Shown: one piece after another, positions 6,344 through 12,735 of the stretch
Position numbering within the stretch: the stretch's first letter is position 1
Layout of the letters: the number at the start of each line of letters is the position of its first letter
Origin: Terriglobia bacterium
GTDB taxonomy: Bacteria; Acidobacteriota; Terriglobia; UBA7540
Length of the DNA stretch: 12,735 nucleotides
Direction of reading: 5' to 3'
NCBI GenBank assembly: GCA_030040295.1
Contig: JASHTZ010000049.1
Location: 1 to 12,735, forward strand
Made by a program: the position numbers and the translations under genes
Notes under the pieces: generated by a model
Seen by the model: the letters and a program-made list of their open reading frames with translations, nothing else
Databases searched by the model: none
What the model was told of the DNA's origin: nothing

Positions 6344-9300
6344 CTACTTCACCGGAGCCGGAAGCACGTTGTGATAATTCGGGTACGGCGCGACGGGATA
6401 CGTGGGAATCGGGTGCTGTTTGAGCAAGTCGAGCGCCACCTCGACCGCCCGCTCGAGTTGCGGGTCGTGGCCCTCCCGCACAAGCTTCGGGTCGAGTTCC
6501 ACTTCCACATCCGGAACGATCCCGTGGTTCTCCACTTCCCACTCGCCCTTCAAGCCATAAATCGCCCATCGAGGCGCGGTCACTGAGCCGCCATCGATCA
6601 GCGGGGGATAACCACCGATTCCCACCAAGCCTCCCCAGGTGCGTGTTCCCACCAGCGGGCCGACCGCGGCCTTGCGGAACAACCAGGGCATGGCATCGCC
6701 GCCCGAACCCGCGAATTCATTGATGATCATCACCTTGGGGCCGAAAATTGCTTCCTGCGGCTCAGGATAGGTTTCACCCTCGCGCGTCATGACTTCCATC
6801 ATCACCGGACGATGGAGATAATCAATGATGTAATCCGCCAGGTCGCCGCCGCCGTTGAAGCGTTCATCCAACACTGCGCCCTGCTTTCCCACCTGGGCAA
6901 AGTAGTAGCGATTGAAGTTCGTGTATCCGGCCCCCGCCGTGTTGGGAAGATAGACGTAAGCCAGCTTGCCGCCACTTAACTCGTCCACCTTGCGCCGATT
7001 GTCTTCGATCCACGCGAGGTTCCGCAGATTGGTCTCACTCTCCAGCGGAATCACCGTGACCTCGCGTGCGCCGGAGCCATCCGCGTGCGGCCCGACCTTC
7101 AGCACCGTCTGCTTCCCGGCCGTCTCCTGGAAATAACTGTAGACTTCCTGGCTCGCCGAGACGTCCCGGCCGTTTACCGCCAGCAAATATTCACCCACCT
7201 TCACGTTCACGCCGGGCTGCGTCAAGGGCGCGCGGAGCTGCGGGTTCCAATTCTCGCCGTTGAAGATTCGTGCGAAACGGTAGCGGCCGCCGTCAATCTC
7301 GTAGTCGGCGCCGAGCAGGCCCACTTGAACGACGGGAATATCCGGATGCTTGCCCCCGCCCACGAACATGTGCAGAACGTTGATGTTGGCCAGCATTTCC
7401 GCGAGCAGATAATTAAAGTCGGCGCGGCCGGTGAGCCCATCGACAAAGGGCGCGTAGACCTGCTCCGCTTTCTTGATGTCGAGCCCGTGGAAATGCGGGT
7501 CGTAGAAGAAGTCGCGTTCGATGCGCCACACCTCGTGGTACATCTGCTTCCATTCATCGCGGGGAACGACGTAGACCTCGGCGGCCGCCGTCTCGATCAT
7601 GCCTTTGCCCGGCTGCGGCTGCTTGTCCGCGGGATTGATGAACCAGTTTTCGCCCTCCTGGTAGAGAATCTTCTCGCCGTCAAAGGAAACATCAAATTCC
7701 CGGACGTTATCCACCAGCTTTTCGGTCTTGCGAGTCTTCAGGTCGAACCGCTGAATCGTAACGCGGGGCGGGCCCTCCTCGCCTTCCACCAGCGGGCCTT
7801 GCGCGAGATACAGAACGCCCTCTTTTCCAGCCGCCAAAGCCTCGTAGTTGCGAGGAGGAATAGGCAAGGCCAAAATGCGCTGGCTGATTCCATCAAAGTC
7901 GATTTGCACTTTCACCGGCTCCGGCTTCTTTTCGCCGCCTTTCGGCTTGCCCTTGCCGGAGTCGTCGTTACCCTTGGCCTGAGCGTCATCCTTTTTCGCT
8001 TCGGAGGATTTCTCCTCGTCGCTTTCGGGCGCGAGGGGCGAAGGCAAATCCTTTCTGAGCACCGCCACGTAGACGCTGCGCGTGATGGGATGGCCGATGC
8101 TCGTCATGTCAAGCCATCCGGTGCTCAGTCCCAGGTTCGTGCTGGCGGTGAAGTAGAGGTACTTTCCGTTCTTATCGAAAACCGGGTAGAGCGCGTCGCT
8201 CATGCCGTCGGTCACTTGCATTTGCTTCTGCGTCTCGAGCGAATACACAAAAACGGCCCGCATGTGATTTTCGAGTTGCAGCGTGTAGGTCAGCCATTTG
8301 CTGTCGGGAGACCACTGCGTGTCGAACTCGAAGAGCGGGGAATCGAAGCGGTCCGTCACCACCTTTACTGGAGTGGGGTGATCGAGGTCAACGTACCAAA
8401 GATTCATGCGCTTGTCGTAATAAGCAATCTTCTTGCTGTCCGGCGACCAAGTGGGCGAATAAAAGAATGACGGCGGATCGCCTAGGTCAATTTTTCTGAC
8501 GGTTCCCAGGCCGCTCTGGTCGCGAATGTGCAGCGCGTAGTCGCCCGTCTCATCGGAAAAGTAGGCGATGGATTTGCCGTCCGGCGACCAGGCGGGGTCG
8601 CGCTCCGCCACTCCCGGAGTGTTGGTCAGATTCCGCACGTCGCCTTTTTCCGCGGGCACCGTGAGGATTTCGCCATGCGCTTCAAACACCGCGCGCGCGC
8701 CCGTGGGGGAGATGTGCGCGTTTCTGAGCTGCGCGGCGACTTTCTCAAATCGCGGACGCACTTGCGGCATGTCGCCCGCCACGCGGATGGAAACTTCGTG
8801 TGTCTTGCCGGAATGCAGGTCGTAGATGTGAATCGAACCGAACTGCTCATAAACAATGCCGCCCGGGCCGGACGAGGCGGTCTTCAGGTCGAAGCCATCG
8901 TTCTTGAAGAGCGATTTCACCTGCTGGGTTTTGGTATCGAATGAAAAAAGCGTGACGGGCCCCTCGCGGTCGGAAAGAAAGTAAATGCGGTCGCCGATCC
9001 ACATGGGGTCAAAGTCATTGGAATCCTCGCGCGGCACGCGAGTGATGCTGGAATCAGCGAGGTTGGCGATCCAGATGGTCGCGAAATGTCCGCCGCGATA
9101 GTGCTTGATGGCCACGTAGGAATCGATGGCGCCGAGCCGGCGGTTCCAACTCGGCACGTAAGCGAGATGCGATGCGTCGGGAGAATAGGAGCCCTCGACG
9201 CCCATCGGCAGCGCGAGAGGCGTGGGGAATCCGCCCGTGGCGGGGACGGTATAGAGCTGCTCGAATCGCGAATAGCTGGCGCGCGTGGTGCGGAACAGGA

Positions 9301-9664
9301 TGCTCGCGCCGTCGTTTGTCCATCCCACGGCCACGTCGGAGGCAGGATGGTAGGTGAGCCGCCGCGGCTCGCCGCCCGTGGCCGCAACCACGTACACGTC
9401 ATCGTTCCCATCGTAGTTGCCTGTGTACGCGATCATCGTCCCATCGGGCGAAAAGATCGGACGGCTCAGCACTCCTGTCCCGGTCACCAGCCGCTGCGCG
9501 TCGCCGCCCGCGCGGTCGACAATCCAGATGTCCCCGCCGAAGGCGAAGGCGATTTGGGCTTTGCTCATGGTGGGGCTTTGCAGCAGCAGCGGCACCGAAT
9601 CCGCCGAGAATGCCAGTGCGCAAGCATACAGCACCGTCAAACAGGCCAGCAGCAAGCGACGCAT
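6344..9664 (-). CDS. Tricorn-type protease, exported (1106 aa)
   Basis: This is a large serine peptidase that degrades oligopeptides, here with an N-terminal signal peptide (MRRLLLACLTVLYACALAFS), so it probably acts in the periplasm. Residues 25-310 form a TolB/WD-like propeller (FSPDGTMIAY and similar blades). Residues 311-690 form a second propeller (WSPDGKSIAYFS, WSPDSKWLTY), interrupted by a Lys/Glu/Asp/Gly-rich insert at 543-585. The C1 helical region follows, then a PDZ domain at about 770-870 and the S41-like catalytic domain. Catalytic candidates are His765, Ser987 in AGSGGD and Glu1045 in VENHGIVPD. The residue before His765 is Leu where archaeal tricorn has Ser. AGGAGG a few bases upstream of 9664 fixes the start; the frame extends to 9829, but that extension is Pro/Arg-rich and would bury the signal peptide. 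It converges on the DUF1016 gene 19 nt away. Confidence 0.95.
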   Translation of the reverse strand: MRRLLLACLTVLYACALAFSADSVPLLLQSPTMSKAQIAFAFGGDIWIVDRAGGDAQRLVTGTGVLSRPIFSPDGTMIAYTGNYDGNDDVYVVAATGGEPRRLTYHPASDVAVGWTNDGASILFRTTRASYSRFEQLYTVPATGGFPTPLALPMGVEGSYSPDASHLAYVPSWNRRLGAIDSYVAIKHYRGGHFATIWIANLADSSITRVPREDSNDFDPMWIGDRIYFLSDREGPVTLFSFDTKTQQVKSLFKNDGFDLKTASSGPGGIVYEQFGSIHIYDLHSGKTHEVSIRVAGDMPQVRPRFEKVAAQLRNAHISPTGARAVFEAHGEILTVPAEKGDVRNLTNTPGVAERDPAWSPDGKSIAYFSDETGDYALHIRDQSGLGTVRKIDLGDPPSFFYSPTWSPDSKKIAYYDKRMNLWYVDLDHPTPVKVVTDRFDSPLFEFDTQWSPDSKWLTYTLQLENHMRAVFVYSLETQKQMQVTDGMSDALYPVFDKNGKYLYFTASTNLGLSTGWLDMTSIGHPITRSVYVAVLRKDLPSPLAPESDEEKSSEAKKDDAQAKGNDDSGKGKPKGGEKKPEPVKVQIDFDGISQRILALPIPPRNYEALAAGKEGVLYLAQGPLVEGEEGPPRVTIQRFDLKTRKTEKLVDNVREFDVSFDGEKILYQEGENWFINPADKQPQPGKGMIETAAAEVYVVPRDEWKQMYHEVWRIERDFFYDPHFHGLDIKKAEQVYAPFVDGLTGRADFNYLLAEMLANINVLHMFVGGGKHPDIPVVQVGLLGADYEIDGGRYRFARIFNGENWNPQLRAPLTQPGVNVKVGEYLLAVNGRDVSASQEVYSYFQETAGKQTVLKVGPHADGSGAREVTVIPLESETNLRNLAWIEDNRRKVDELSGGKLAYVYLPNTAGAGYTNFNRYYFAQVGKQGAVLDERFNGGGDLADYIIDYLHRPVMMEVMTREGETYPEPQEAIFGPKVMIINEFAGSGGDAMPWLFRKAAVGPLVGTRTWGGLVGIGGYPPLIDGGSVTAPRWAIYGLKGEWEVENHGIVPDVEVELDPKLVREGHDPQLERAVEVALDLLKQHPIPTYPVAPYPNYHNVLPAPVK

Positions 9665-9740
9665 GGTCCCTCCTGTTGAAATCAATGTGCGGAGTTTATA
9701 CCAGATTTTTGGCCTGGGCTCTATGGGTTCGAGGCTGGGT

Positions 9741-9807
9741 CTCGGTTTGAATCTTTTAGCCGGCTTCGGACGGGCTGGAACTGTAGCGCGGCTGTCCCCC
9801 AGCCGCG
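9741..9807. repeat. Spacer element: CTCGGTTTGAATCT copy plus CTGTAGCG-headed hairpin
   Basis: The 171-nt spacer between the propeller/toroid gene and the tricorn gene contains CTCGGTTTGAATCT (9741-9754), 13 of 14 identical to 2207-2220. It also contains CTGTAGCG (9781-9788), identical to the head of the cloverleaf at 2219. The latter opens an 8-bp hairpin, CGCGGCTG (9787-9794) with CAGCCGCG (9800-9807). The hairpin is 28 nt past the stop of the propeller/toroid gene but has no T-run on the minus strand. Confidence 0.6.
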
Positions 9808-9835
9808 GAGCCGTGGCGGGTAGGCACACCAGAAC

Positions 9836-12151
9836 TCACGGCAGCAGAAACTGGTGGTACAACCCCATGTAATAAGGCAGAAGAAAGGCCTCGCCGTCGG
9901 CGAGCGTCCTTCCGTCGCCGCCTTCATCCAACTCCCAGGGATCGTGGTTCCAGTGGCCCACCCAGCGCTCATCGATGGGCAAAACTTTTCCGTTCACGCG
10001 GTAGCCGGCGGCACGGACGTTGCGGTCAAGTTCAACGTAAGCGGGCAGGCGAATGATGTCCAGTCGATGGCTGTTGATCAGCCGCCAATTGGCGCGATCG
10101 AGCGGAAAGCGTTCGAGCGTGTCCACGGAATCATTCAACCATTCGTTGTCTTTCGGCGAAAGGTCGCGCTTCCCGAAAGCGTCTTGAACGGCTTGACCCG
10201 CGCAGCTTGCCGCGTAGATGAAATCAAACAGCGGATTCAGCTCCGGCCGCTCCAGGTTCCAGTGCTTGTAAAGAGCCAGTGCGTAGGTTTCGCGGAGAAT
10301 CGGATCGGTCTCGTACCGGATGAGGTTGTAGAGGTTCATGAAGATCATTTCGTCATCCGATTGATTGCCGCTGCCGGGTCCCGTGTCCGACTTAGGGATG
10401 AGAATGTTCGCGGCGTAGTCGTGCTGCTGGATCAGCCAGCGCGCGGCGGCGGAAAATCGTGCGTCACCAGTGATGTGCGCCGCCACTTTCATGTAATTCA
10501 AAATGCTCAGAGAGTTTGTGCCGCGCCCGCCGAGCCAGTCAAAATTCTGGTTCAAATTCTCCGGATTGAAGACGGCCCAGCGCGTGGGCTGGCCGTCGTG
10601 GTCAACAAGCTGGAAATTGTGGTTCAGCAGGTGGAGGGCGATGGCGGAAACCTGCTCGCGCACGCGCTGGCGCTCCTCATCCGTATCCGCAACCAGGTCG
10701 TAGTAGAGCGCGTAGAAGAAAAAATGACCGTCCAGCTCATCGGAGCTGGCGTCGGACTTCCAATACCACTTGCCGTCGGCGGAAATCGGCCAGCGCGGCG
10801 TGATGATTTTCCACAAAGCATCGCGCGTCGAGCGCTTCTGTTCGTCGCGCTGCGGGCTGTCTTGCAGATTCGGGTCAGGGCCGCTCGTGGGCAGAATCGC
10901 GCGCGCCACGAAGCCCGGCGGGGCGGGATGCGCTCCGCCCTGGGTCACAACGCGCAGGAAGCGCAGGGCTTCAAACGCCGCCTTGGCGCGCTGCTTGGCC
11001 TGGGGGTCCTTGGTGGCCGCGTAGGCGAAGCACTCGCCCGCGCCGTACATGGCGGTCCACAGGCCGTCGTTGTCACTGTCGTGCTGAACCCACTCGCTGA
11101 TGTCGCCGGGGTGCTTCAGTGTGACTTCATTGATGTAACCGTAAGGCGTGCGGCGATGGCGCTTGTCAATTTCGCCCTCAAAGAACTTCGCCTTCTCGGC
11201 CAGCGTCATGGATCGGCGCTCGATGGCGCTCACGCCCGCGGAGGTCGCAATCCAAGAATCGCCGTTTGCATTAACCGCAATCGAGCGAACCTCGTCACCA
11301 GGAAGCCAGCGACGCCCCTCGCGGTATTCCCAATCCTTGCCGTCATAGCGGATCGCGCCCATTTTGGTCCCGAACCAAATTGAGCCGTTCTTATCCGCGG
11401 CGAGCGAAGTGAAGTCGTCGTAAGGAAGGCCGTCAGCGCCCGTATAGAGCTGCCAGTCAGAACCCTGGCAACCCACGCCCTGCACACTCGCAAACCACAG
11501 GTGGTTCTGCAAATCAAACGCCACGCCGCGTACATCATAAGGAGCCCAACTGCGCACAGCGTCGCGCGGATATATTTGGCCCCACGCCCCGCCCGATGAT
11601 TTGATAAAAAGCCCCGCCATCGCCGCCACAGCAACGCGGCCGTCGGAAGCTACCGCGACTTGACGAACAGATTTGTTGCTGCCCAGTAATTTCGCCAACT
11701 TCGTGTCGAGTGTAAATTTTTTGCCCTTCAGAAAGTAGAGGCCGGCGTCCGTGGACAGGAAAGTGTCATTGCCCGCGATGGTGAGATGGTTCACCTTGAC
11801 CTCAGGAAGATTGATCGAGGCCCCGTGCAGGTGAGCAAGTTTGCCCGCGGAAATGAACGCAACGCCATCGCCCGCGGTAACGACCTGCTCGACGGGTGCC
11901 CCCTGCGCCGCAACCACCGACCAATGCCCCGCCGAAAAGCGCGCCAAGCCCATCGCCGTGGCCGCATAAACATCCCCCGAAGCCGAGATAGCAATCGCAC
12001 GAACGTCCGTTGAAGGCAAGCCATCCGCCGTCGTAAATTCCCGGCTCACTTCTTCCTGAAAAACCCCAACCCTAATGCCGGAAACGGATGCAGCAGCAGC
12101 GAGCTGCGCCGCGATCGCAAAAAGCGCCATAGCGATGGAAAGTCTTCTCAT
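9836..12151 (-). CDS. Exported two-component regulator-propeller (Reg_prop) protein with C-terminal helical toroid-like domain (771 aa)
   Basis: A signal peptide is clear (MRRLSIAMALFAIAAQLAAA). Residues about 38-312 contain regulator-propeller blades: FTTADGLPSTDVRAIAI, then GADGLPYDDFTSLAADKNG followed by SIWFGTKMGAIRYDG, and VRSIAVNANGDSWIATSAG. Residues about 316-771 are helical with Trp/Asp/Gly-rich turns such as SDNDGLWTAMYGAGE (near 358-372) and HFFFYALYYDLVADTDEE, suggesting an alpha/alpha toroid like those of many polysaccharide-active enzymes (inference). There is no membrane segment or histidine-kinase module, unlike classical Reg_prop sensors. Function is unknown; binding or cleavage of an extracellular polymer is plausible. 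The ATG at 12190 adds 13 residues but lies inside the end of the neighbouring toxin remnant; 12151 starts directly at the signal peptide. Neither start has a clear ribosome site. It may be co-transcribed with the tricorn gene downstream. Confidence 0.85.
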   Translation of the reverse strand: MRRLSIAMALFAIAAQLAAAASVSGIRVGVFQEEVSREFTTADGLPSTDVRAIAISASGDVYAATAMGLARFSAGHWSVVAAQGAPVEQVVTAGDGVAFISAGKLAHLHGASINLPEVKVNHLTIAGNDTFLSTDAGLYFLKGKKFTLDTKLAKLLGSNKSVRQVAVASDGRVAVAAMAGLFIKSSGGAWGQIYPRDAVRSWAPYDVRGVAFDLQNHLWFASVQGVGCQGSDWQLYTGADGLPYDDFTSLAADKNGSIWFGTKMGAIRYDGKDWEYREGRRWLPGDEVRSIAVNANGDSWIATSAGVSAIERRSMTLAEKAKFFEGEIDKRHRRTPYGYINEVTLKHPGDISEWVQHDSDNDGLWTAMYGAGECFAYAATKDPQAKQRAKAAFEALRFLRVVTQGGAHPAPPGFVARAILPTSGPDPNLQDSPQRDEQKRSTRDALWKIITPRWPISADGKWYWKSDASSDELDGHFFFYALYYDLVADTDEERQRVREQVSAIALHLLNHNFQLVDHDGQPTRWAVFNPENLNQNFDWLGGRGTNSLSILNYMKVAAHITGDARFSAAARWLIQQHDYAANILIPKSDTGPGSGNQSDDEMIFMNLYNLIRYETDPILRETYALALYKHWNLERPELNPLFDFIYAASCAGQAVQDAFGKRDLSPKDNEWLNDSVDTLERFPLDRANWRLINSHRLDIIRLPAYVELDRNVRAAGYRVNGKVLPIDERWVGHWNHDPWELDEGGDGRTLADGEAFLLPYYMGLYHQFLLP

Positions 12152-12174
12152 GGAAAGGTCAAACGGAGAGGGCG

Positions 12175-12342
12175 CTAGGGTTTTATCCATGGATTCAATA
12201 CGGTGATTCCCAGTCCCTCGAAATCCTTCACGTTTCTTGTTACGAGAATGAGATTGTACTCCAATGCGGTGGCGGCATGAATAGTCCGTGCATCAACACA
12301 GAGGATGACGAGGTTTCTCAAGAGGATTTTAGGTTCAACCAT
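12175..12342 (-). pseudogene. vapC: VapC-type PIN-domain toxin, C-terminal remnant (55 codons)
   Basis: The frame contains VDARTIHAATALEYNLILVT followed by RNVKDFEGLGITVLNPW, which matches the C-terminal third of VapC ribonuclease toxins, including the Asp of the xDAxIAATA-like motif and the TRNxxDF motif. Intact VapC proteins are about 130 residues and start with a DTS-type acidic motif. Here an in-frame stop at 12400-12402 cuts the frame, and the upstream codons do not resemble PIN sequence, so the N-terminal active-site half is gone. No VapB antitoxin gene is visible. The stop is 23 nt before the propeller/toroid start. Confidence 0.75.
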
Positions 12343-12463
12343 GAAAGTTGGAAATAACCGCGAGTTGTACGAGTACTTGCTCGCACTCGTCTCAATACTT
12401 TAGGCCCGAGGTTCTGTAGGCCTGGCCCAGCTAATAACCGATGCGGGCCGCTATGCAGCCGGA

Positions 12464-12607
12464 ATGAGCACTGAGTTTCTCGGAGAGTCGCGAATTGCGC
12501 TCCGACGAGTGGCCAAGGACGCGACAGGCATCCTAAGCTCAGACGAGCTTGCGGATGTGATGGATGTCTTGGAGCAGCTTGACCAAGCCTTTGACCCACG
12601 AAAGTAA
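12464..12607 (+). CDS. Possible 47-residue orphan ORF
   Basis: The frame starts MSTEFLGESRIALRR and ends with a helical acidic segment, SSDELADVMDVLEQLDQAF, then DPRK and TAA. Amphipathic helix content and few rare codons make it look protein-like. The frame stays open upstream to 12404 without a start codon, so it may be the tail of a broken gene. I recognise no family. The remainder of 12343-12672 shows only a weak 6-bp inverted repeat (ACGAGT/ACTCGT) near 12370-12390. Confidence 0.3.
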   Translation: MSTEFLGESRIALRRVAKDATGILSSDELADVMDVLEQLDQAFDPRK

Positions 12608-12672
12608 GGAAAAACGTTCCGGCCACCTTCGCGCCGGCTCCCGCCTGTACGCAGACTCCGGATTCGGCCGCC

Positions 12673-12735
12673 TTAAGGCGTGTGGCTCGCCAGCTCGATC
12701 CGCAGGAGCTGTGGAAGGGTGTCGAAGTGGCGGTC
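12673..12735 (-). CDS. C-terminal 20 codons of a protein running off the window, possibly another PIN-domain toxin
   Basis: On the minus strand the frame DRHFDTLPQLLRIELASHTP ends in TAA at 12673-12675. The DRHFD segment resembles the last acidic motif of PIN-domain toxins (commonly xxDRHF). Only 20 residues are available, so the assignment is tentative. Confidence 0.35.
   Translation of the reverse strand, partial: DRHFDTLPQLLRIELASHTP

Noticed and set aside
7085..8470. 461-codon plus-strand frame opposite the tricorn gene
   Set aside because: A mirror frame of a well-supported protease, with His/Val/Arg-rich antisense composition.
9787..9807. Hairpin as an intrinsic terminator for the propeller/toroid gene
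   Set aside because: The stem is strong, but no T-run follows on the minus strand, and the CTGTAGCG head matches the other spacer element, so a repeat is more likely.
9665..9829. 55-codon N-terminal extension of the tricorn frame
   Set aside because: Pro/Arg-rich and without family similarity. It crosses the spacer hairpin, while AGGAGG and a signal peptide mark 9664 as the start.
9854..11383. 509-codon plus-strand frame opposite the propeller/toroid gene
   Set aside because: Same antisense artefact. The minus strand has a signal peptide and propeller motifs, while the plus strand has none.
12318..12626. 102-codon minus-strand frame over the toxin remnant
   Set aside because: Arg/Ser/Leu-rich with no motif. 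It overlaps the VapC-like frame and has no good start site.

Overview
The window looks like chromosomal DNA of a GC-rich (roughly 60 %), soil-type Gram-negative bacterium. An Acidobacteriota-like host is my best guess. It rests on the mix of secreted proteins (a tricorn-type protease, a Tat-exported GH29 enzyme, a regulator-propeller protein) and on short palindromic spacer elements beginning CTGTAGCG. No taxonomic marker gene is present, so this is an inference.

Layout. At the left edge a zinc-type alcohol dehydrogenase (+) enters the window without its N-terminus. It converges on two minus-strand genes: a Tat-exported GH29 alpha-L-fucosidase-like enzyme (664-2073) and an unrecognised exported or membrane-anchored 405-residue protein (2272-3489). 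The spacer between these two holds a perfectly paired three-way-junction element. A promoter-bearing spacer (3490-3917) leads to a plus-strand block: a small GT-A type glycosyltransferase (3918-4745), a possible 54-codon ORF, a complete tRNA-Leu(UAA) (4946-5034), and a DUF1016/YhcG-family PD-(D/E)XK nuclease gene starting 33 nt after the tRNA. The nuclease gene carries four in-frame palindromic repeats in its linker. The block looks like a small insertion or island placed between runs of minus-strand housekeeping or secretory genes.

From 6344 the minus strand resumes with a 1106-residue tricorn-type protease (true start 9664). Upstream of it lies a 771-residue exported protein that joins a regulator-propeller (Reg_prop) domain to an all-helical, toroid-like domain (9836-12151). 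The right end is a toxin-gene graveyard: a 55-codon C-terminal remnant of a VapC/PIN toxin (12175-12342), a 47-codon orphan ORF, and the last 20 codons of another possible PIN protein at the edge.

How the parts relate. Four of the five large minus-strand products carry export signals, and they point to degradation or handling of external glycans and peptides: fucosidase, tricorn peptidase, propeller/toroid protein and the unknown protein. The plus-strand block (glycosyltransferase, tRNA, DUF1016 nuclease) is more accessory in character. I see no CRISPR array, rRNA, transposase or integrase.
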